Program-made: the position numbers and the translations under genes | The notes under the pieces: model-generated | The model's input: the letters and a program-made list of their open reading frames with translations, nothing else | Database searches by the model: none | Told to the model about the DNA's origin: nothing | Source: Apostichopus japonicus | Lineage: Eukaryota > Echinodermata > Holothuroidea > Aspidochirotida > Stichopodidae | DNA: 64,000 bases | Assembly: GCF_037975245.1 (NCBI RefSeq) | Contig: NC_092575.1 | Span: forward strand, 21,529,841-21,593,840 | Direction of reading: 5' to 3' | Shown: positions 59,036 to 64,000 of the stretch, piece after piece | Numbering within the stretch: the stretch's first letter is position 1 | Layout: every line of letters begins with the position of its first letter

Positions 59036-59257
59036 CTTGGTCGTAAAAAGATCAATTTTTACCACGGCACTATACGGCGGGCAAGACAAATTCTTCCACT
59101 GGATGAAGAAGAAAAAGATTCTTTGATTCATCCAGCGGATACATGCTTCTGTCATCAAGCTTTCACAAAGTCTGGAAAACAAAGATTTTGGGCTCAACCA
59201 ATTACTTTTCATGACAAACCGTTTTTTGTGTCATTCTCCACAGGACTTGTTATCTAA
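59036..59257 (+). other. Open frame without ATG, protein-like, unrecognised
   Basis: A 73-codon plus frame between stops encodes RRARQILPLDEEEKDSLIHP, then CFCHQAFTKSGKQRFWAQP. Composition is balanced and not low-complexity. An acceptor-like TTTTTTGTGTCATTCTCCACAG ends at about 59243, inside the frame. It faces the minus-strand frame at 59346-59600, so both cannot belong to one transcript. Chance is possible. Confidence 0.15.
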
Positions 59258-59345
59258 AGACTGCTGATTTTGGTTACAACAGGTGATATTCATGTATACT
59301 TCATATATTGTAAAATTTCATATCATTAGCGTCTTTATCGGTACA

Positions 59346-59600
59346 TTAATTTGTTTCTACCCTTTCTGGATTTGGTTTAATGATTTGGTTGTGGACCTCC
59401 AGCAATCTTAAGAGGTACTTGGTCAAAGAATCTTCTACCCTGTAGGAATAACTGTGCCAAGTTGAAGCCAGCTTTTCACCACTTTTACAGTCGTATAGCT
59501 TGTTGGTTACCACTGCACCATCGTTAGCTGGAAATGCCACATTTGAAAATACGCCCTTTAGTAATCTGACTGTCGTTATAATTTTTCGCCACTGCCCACT
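59346..59600 (-). other. Open frame without early ATG, protein-like, unrecognised
   Basis: The minus-strand frame runs about 85 codons from just after a TGA to TAG or TAA near 59346. It includes QWRKIITTVRLLKGVFSNV, NKLYDCKSGEKLASTWHS and RVEDSLTKYLLRLLEVHNQ. The first third overlaps the repeat at 59543-59793, whose decayed copy at 30610 breaks the same frame. No family was recognised. An exon reaching into a duplicated upstream region is one reading; chance is another. Confidence 0.2.
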
Positions 59601-59793
59601 TCTTCACCTTTCAAGGTCTTTAGTCTGGATTGTTAGCCTGTGTGTTACATAATCAATTCGCCGAGCCTCGCGAAGGAAATGAGCGTGGAAAAGTCACTTG
59701 CACAGCTCAAATTTTCTCGTAATCTACCGCGGAGAGCCTATTAAAATGCCCGGGGCAGGTAAACTGTTATGGCGGAGGTATTAAAAGGGAGCA
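59543..59793 (-). repeat. Dispersed repeat, CpG-rich copy
   Basis: The reverse complement aligns with 30610-30862 over about 250 bp. Here CpG sites are intact (CCCCGGGC, CTCCGCGGTAG, TTCGCGAGGCTCGGCG), while most are TpG or CpA in the other copy. This fits a younger or protected copy. Confidence 0.8.
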
Positions 59794-60539
59794 TTGTCAA
59801 ATGACTGGATAATGTTGCAAGTACCTGCCAGTCTTGGGAACATTTTGGAGTGCTGTTGCAATCATGCTTGGTCCAAAAGGTTAAAATTGACACTGATTAA
59901 ACATTGATCGTACAAGAGAAAGATTGGATTTATAGTCAAAAGTTGTAGTCATTATGAACTGCCCTCTTTGTTGAAGAGTAACAAAATGGATGCTTTAACT
60001 TTATGTGCGCATGAAAAATAATTGAATGATTCTTGAAAATTCAGGGAAAAGTTTTTCTGACAACTATAGTTGTTTCAAAGAACATTATACTGCAAAATAC
60101 CCGGAGGTAATTGCCCTTTAAATTTTTGGCATAACTTAAGTACAATATGCCTGGTGTTTTTGTGCAGAGTTGGGAACGGTGGTAGGAGGGGGTGTGGGGG
60201 GGGGTATGTTCTTAACATGTGCTATTGTTCCAATAGTAACGTTATGCAGCATGACTAAAGATTATTCTATGACACTGATACAAGTACATTCTGTTCAAGG
60301 ATTTCATGTTACATTATTTTGAAGTCACTGTATCTTTTAATCAATTCAAAGAGCTAATTCTAAACCAATAGCAAGCAGGAAGACCTGCAGCTTGTCAACT
60401 TTTTATGAGACACAAATTTCAAAGATTAAAATGCACTTGGACTAGACTTCGGTCTATTAAATTGAAATTCTTGGTATTAGTTTCAATTTCACCCTAAAAG
60501 TAAAATCGTTGGTCTATTAATTCTTCCTGGGAACCATAT
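59794..60539. other. Intergenic, no gene seen
   Basis: G-rich patch at about 60178-60206. Nothing else recognised. Confidence 0.45.
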
Positions 60540-60665
60540 AGATCAGGCCTGACTATTACAGGGGAAGTGAGATGTTTGGATGATTAATGGCTGCTATTTA
60601 TCTGTCGTCCTTAATTGAAACATTAAGTCATTAACCATGCACTGTGGTCTTAAAAATTTGTCAGT
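60540..60665. promoter_or_regulatory. Candidate enhancer
   Basis: GGATGATTAATGGC, CCTTAATTGAAAC, GTCATTAACC and TGTGGTCTT (Runx-type) lie within 125 bp of non-repetitive sequence. Motif evidence only. Confidence 0.2.
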
Positions 60666-60897
60666 CTAAAAATCCAAAGGAAAAGATTAATGAACGAAAA
60701 TAAACTGCATTTCCGATTTAAAAGCCGGGATGCATTTTTAAAGGCTTCAAGACTTTCCCTCCATTAAATTTTACACACATTAAACTGAAAATACTGAAAT
60801 TTCTTATTTCAGTAAATATTCCAACTTAAGGATATCAGCAGACATTGCTATATCGATTTAAACTGCAGATCAAAACCACATGTAATCTCATTTCTTA
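60666..60897. other. Unique spacer
   Basis: Nothing recognised. Confidence 0.4.
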
Positions 60898-61490
60898 ACA
60901 TGGGTGATCTTATATCTTAATAGGGATGTTCTGATATCTTAGCATGTATGGGTGATCTTATTTCTTAATATGGGTGATCTTATTTCTTCATATGGGTGAT
61001 CTCATTTCTTAATATGGGTGATCTCATTTCTTAATATGGGTGATTTCATTTCTTAATAGGGATGTTCTCATATCTTAACATGGGTGATCTCACTTCTTAA
61101 CATGGGTGATCTGATTTCTTAATATGGGTGATCCCATTTCCTTATGTGGGTGATCCCATTTCTTAATATGGGTGATCTCATTTCTTAACATGGGTGATCT
61201 TATATCTTAATAGGGATGTTCTCATATCTTAACATGGGTGATCTCACTTCTTAACATGAGTGATCTGATTTCTTAATATGGGTGATCCCATTTCTTAATA
61301 TGGGTGATCTCATTTCTTAATATGGGTGATCTCATTTTTTAATATGGGTGATCTCATTTCTTAATAGGAGTGATCTGATTTCTTAATATGGGTGATCTGA
61401 TTTCTTAATATGGGTGATCTCATTTCTTAATATGGGTGATCTCATTTCTTAATGTGGGAGATCTCATTTCTTAATATGGGTGATCTCTTT
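60898..61490. repeat. 22-bp minisatellite, about 27 units
   Basis: The consensus is ATGGGTGATCTCATTTCTTA followed by AT. Variants have GATCTGATTT, GATCCCATTT, AATAGGGATGTTCTCAT or ACATGGGTG. A larger block is duplicated: the order TTATATCTTAATAGGGATGTT, then ATCTTAACATGGG, then CACTTCTTAACAT, occurs more than once (about 60910, 61050 and 61200), so there is higher-order copying. Confidence 0.95.
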
Positions 61491-61734
61491 GTGAGGCATG
61501 ATGTGAAAGATGCAGACAAAATAATTTTCAACACATTAAATCTTATATATCATAAAAATCATGGGAAAAAAAGATCCTCCGCTTTCTTTTCTGTTTTCTT
61601 CTTCTTCTTTCTCTCTTGATGAAGAAAACTTAGAAGAAAACGAATAAAATAAAAAAAAAGAGAGAAAACAGCATGATCTTTAACGAGAGAAGCAGATGCA
61701 AAGTCATGGTTTGGTGATCTTTTATGTCTTGCAG

Positions 61735-61843
61735 AAAACCATCTGTAAATGGCAGAGTGATTACGATCAATTTTGAAGAGGTGAAAATTAAAGAGTCGAA
61801 ACAACCGCGCTGTAACCGATCCTTCTCCGAGTAATCTCTGAAG
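61735..61843 (+). other. Candidate internal exon, unrecognised
   Basis: An acceptor (TTTTATGTCTTGCAG ending 61734) and a donor (AAG then GTGAGT, 61843/61844) bound a 109-bp segment. One frame is open for 32 codons (KPSVNGRVITINFEEVKIKE and on) before TAA near the donor; the other two close early. It could be a terminal coding exon, an untranslated exon, or chance. Confidence 0.2.
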
Positions 61844-63622
61844 GTGAGTATTTAACGTATTATCTGTAGTCTCTGGTTTTAATTACAAACCATAAAACCT
61901 TTCTCTGTCCTCGGGGGGACTTGAGATGTGTAAATGTTAGCTACTTAAAATGTGACAGCTGTATTTGAACTGACAAAGATAAAAAAATAAAGTAAAATAA
62001 AAACAAATAAATAGATAACCAAAACGACTGAGCCTTCACAGCTAGGGAAAGTAAATTTAAAGTCTAGTATATGTGTGCATGCATGGTACTGGTAGAGAGC
62101 GGAGAAGAAGGTTCATTTTCCCGCCTCTTTTGTTTGAGTTCCTCGAGACAAACCATGATGTTTTCCAGAGTTTAGTTCTCTTCATATTTCTTCCTTTTTG
62201 TTGGCATATTTATTCCTTACAAAATCCTTCTATCTATTTCATCTAAGCAAGATCACGACGGCAAATTTTTCGTGGTTACACAGAGCTGTCATTTTATATT
62301 TGATTATGCGCAAACCCCAGCACTTGAAATTCTCTGACTTCGACCCAAATCCGTCTCGACGACATCAGTGAGACTAAAACGCATCAGTACGCAGACGTGT
62401 CCAATGTTCAGTTTTTGGGCTGTAAATTACTTCTCACTTAAAAACAAAGTCACAGTTAAGTTACCTTCCCATTGGCAAATACATTTATATAAAATGGGCC
62501 CCTGTTCGGGTAGAACATGAATGTAAGCGATCTGTAATTTTGTAATCTTCTTTTCCTTGGAAGCAACTCATGTGAATGAACGTCAGACCTCTGTCATCTT
62601 TGGTAAAGAGTTTCAGTCTGGCATTCTGCATAAAAGCAGGGCAAATTCTTTAATGGTTATCCGTTGTCAATGACGACCAAATCTGCTGTTCAGACGCCCA
62701 AAATCAGCTTTGAAAGGAGTCTAGAGGCAACTAGTTGTTTACATCAAATTCATATTACATTGTAACTAAAATACAACCCCCCACTCCCCCCCCCTCCCCC
62801 AGTAGGTAACACGATAAATTGGTATCAACCTTTACCACTTTGGAGGTATAAACTGTATACCAAAGAACGAACAAGTTGTAAAAGAATTAGTTACAATAAA
62901 TCTAACTATCATACTCCATTAATAAAGCATCAATTCTCAGGGTCCTTAAAACTAAAAATATTTCCCTTATTTTTATTATATTGTCATTATAATTCTCTCT
63001 AAACATATTGCTCTTGTTTCACTATTGTTCTTTTCCACTATAATTCTTTATGATCATTGTTGCCATTCTAATTAGTCGTTAACCTGTAAAAAAGGTTAAA
63101 AGATTTATCCATTATTCATAATGCCCCCCCCCCCTTTATTTTTTTGTTATTGTTATGATAATTTTTTTCTAACCATTGTTCTTTTTGCACCATTGTTATT
63201 TTTTTGGCCATTGTTCTCTTCCACTATCACTCTTTACAATCACTGTTACCCTCCTTATTGTCAACAATTGTCAACATGCATTGTCGAATTTCCTATCCAC
63301 CATTTACATATATTTGTACACTGAAGTTAACCACAAATCGCTAGCCTAGCAATACACACATTCCATTTTCTAGACCTAAAACTTTCAAAAGAATTGACTA
63401 AACTTACAAAACACAACACTTATCATCGTCTCTCTATCTAACCATCTGAATGTTCCGATGAAGATCTCATGCTTCGCTCATCTCCGCAACCTTTTGGTCC
63501 ATTAAAATCACTCTAAATATGAAACCTAGCCACAGGCATGACTGAGTTTATCGCATATAAAGCTTTACCTTTTATCATTCCATTCATCCACCGTGGAATC
63601 GACCAATAAGCAGCTTGCGAGT
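61844..63622. other. Intergenic, no gene seen
   Basis: C runs at about 62777-62799 and 63124-63134. TTGTTCTTTT.CACTAT and similar phrases recur loosely at 63000-63240. No gene was recognised. Confidence 0.45.
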
Positions 63623-63860
63623 CACTTCGCCCAACAGCCATTTCGCCCAACTGCCATTTCGCCCAACCAGCCTGGTCATTTCGCCCAACCGCGTTGGTCA
63701 TTTCGCCCAACCGCGTTGGTCATTTCGCCCAACCGCGTTGGTCATTTCGCCCAACCGCGTTGGTCATTTCGCCCAACCGCGTTGGTCATTTCGCCCAACC
63801 GCGTTGGTCATTTCGCCCAACCGCGTTGGTCATTTCGCCCAACCGCGTTGGTCATTTCGC
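63623..63860 (+). repeat. 22-bp minisatellite with eight identical units
   Basis: Eight consecutive perfect copies of CATTTCGCCCAACCGCGTTG plus GT run from 63677 to 63852. One variant 22-bp unit (63655-63676) and two truncated 16-bp units (63623-63654) precede them, and a partial unit ends at 63860. The repeat has no stop codon in any plus frame, so three overlapping frames of 75 to 102 codons appear here. They encode the same 22-residue cycle (SPNRVGHFAQ, PRWSFRPTALVI) and are unlikely to be genes. Confidence 0.97.
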
Positions 63861-64000
63861 TTTTTCTATTCCACCAGTTCAATTTGATTTATTTTGGGTA
63901 AGGTTACTTCGTAATAGGTAAATAAAGTGAGGTCCGCTCGATATCGATCGGAGTCTGAGCAGTTATTTCGGGTATAATGGGAGGATTACACTACTTTAGG
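63861..64000. other. Window end, nothing recognised
   Basis: Short unique sequence with no feature. Confidence 0.4.

Noticed and set aside
60898-61490. CRISPR-like array
   Set aside because: The units are contiguous with no unique spacers, and the context is an animal genome.
63593-63921. Three overlapping plus-strand frames with a 22-residue repeat
   Set aside because: They arise because the 22-bp unit lacks stops in every plus frame; no start context or flanking coding sequence supports a gene.
1-64000. Most short open frames (60 to 137 codons) on both strands
   Set aside because: They lie in repeats, cross homopolymers or match chance expectation for AT-rich DNA, and none shows a recognisable domain.

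Overview
The window reads as non-coding genomic DNA from an animal, probably a marine invertebrate (echinoderm or hemichordate-like); the taxon is inferred only from style. It is AT-rich. It has no operons, no gene-dense strand runs and no long open frames, but many short non-autonomous DNA transposons, minisatellites, poly(C)/poly(G) runs and a long (TA)n tract. No protein-coding gene can be supported with confidence. In DNA of this composition (about 64% AT) a rough estimate gives dozens of stop-to-stop frames of 75 codons or more by chance, so most short frames mean nothing. A few exon-like segments with splice signals are listed at low confidence.

Layout. 1-232: truncated TTAA-type MITE. 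540-3722: 118-bp satellite with higher-order structure, split by an insertion (850-1348). 4101-4462: two palindromes directly beside a hAT-type MITE. 6340-6985: exon-like pair. 10190-10700: tandem repeat with a hammerhead-ribozyme-like hairpin. 15499-15865: complete TTAA MITE. 16690-18420: (TA)n, then a compound minisatellite. 21340-21975: 99-bp minisatellite. 24601-29425: MITE-dense block with families TTAA-A, TTAA-B (twice, inverted), hAT-2 and hAT-3. 30610-33930: a CpG-decayed repeat copy and two more hammerhead-family copies. 37324-38290: TTAA-A, then a tandem repeat with nuclear-receptor-type DR4 half-sites. 40696-46111: hAT-2, a degenerate tandem repeat and two hAT-1 copies. 50389-50442: two perfect tandem RFX X-box-like palindromes. 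51320: half a TTAA-A MITE. 57927: head-to-head telomere-like palindrome. 58099-59793: unrecognised open frames and the CpG-rich partner of the 30.6-kb repeat. 60898-61490 and 63623-63860: two 22-bp minisatellites.

The strongest results are structural. Six hAT-type MITEs carry recognisable 8-bp target duplications, and TTAA ends identify two other families. hAT-1, hAT-2 and the satellite insertion share an internal module of about 80 bp, which suggests a common source. Several islands rich in homeodomain-type TAATTA sites could be enhancers. A developmental gene desert is a reasonable but unproven reading.
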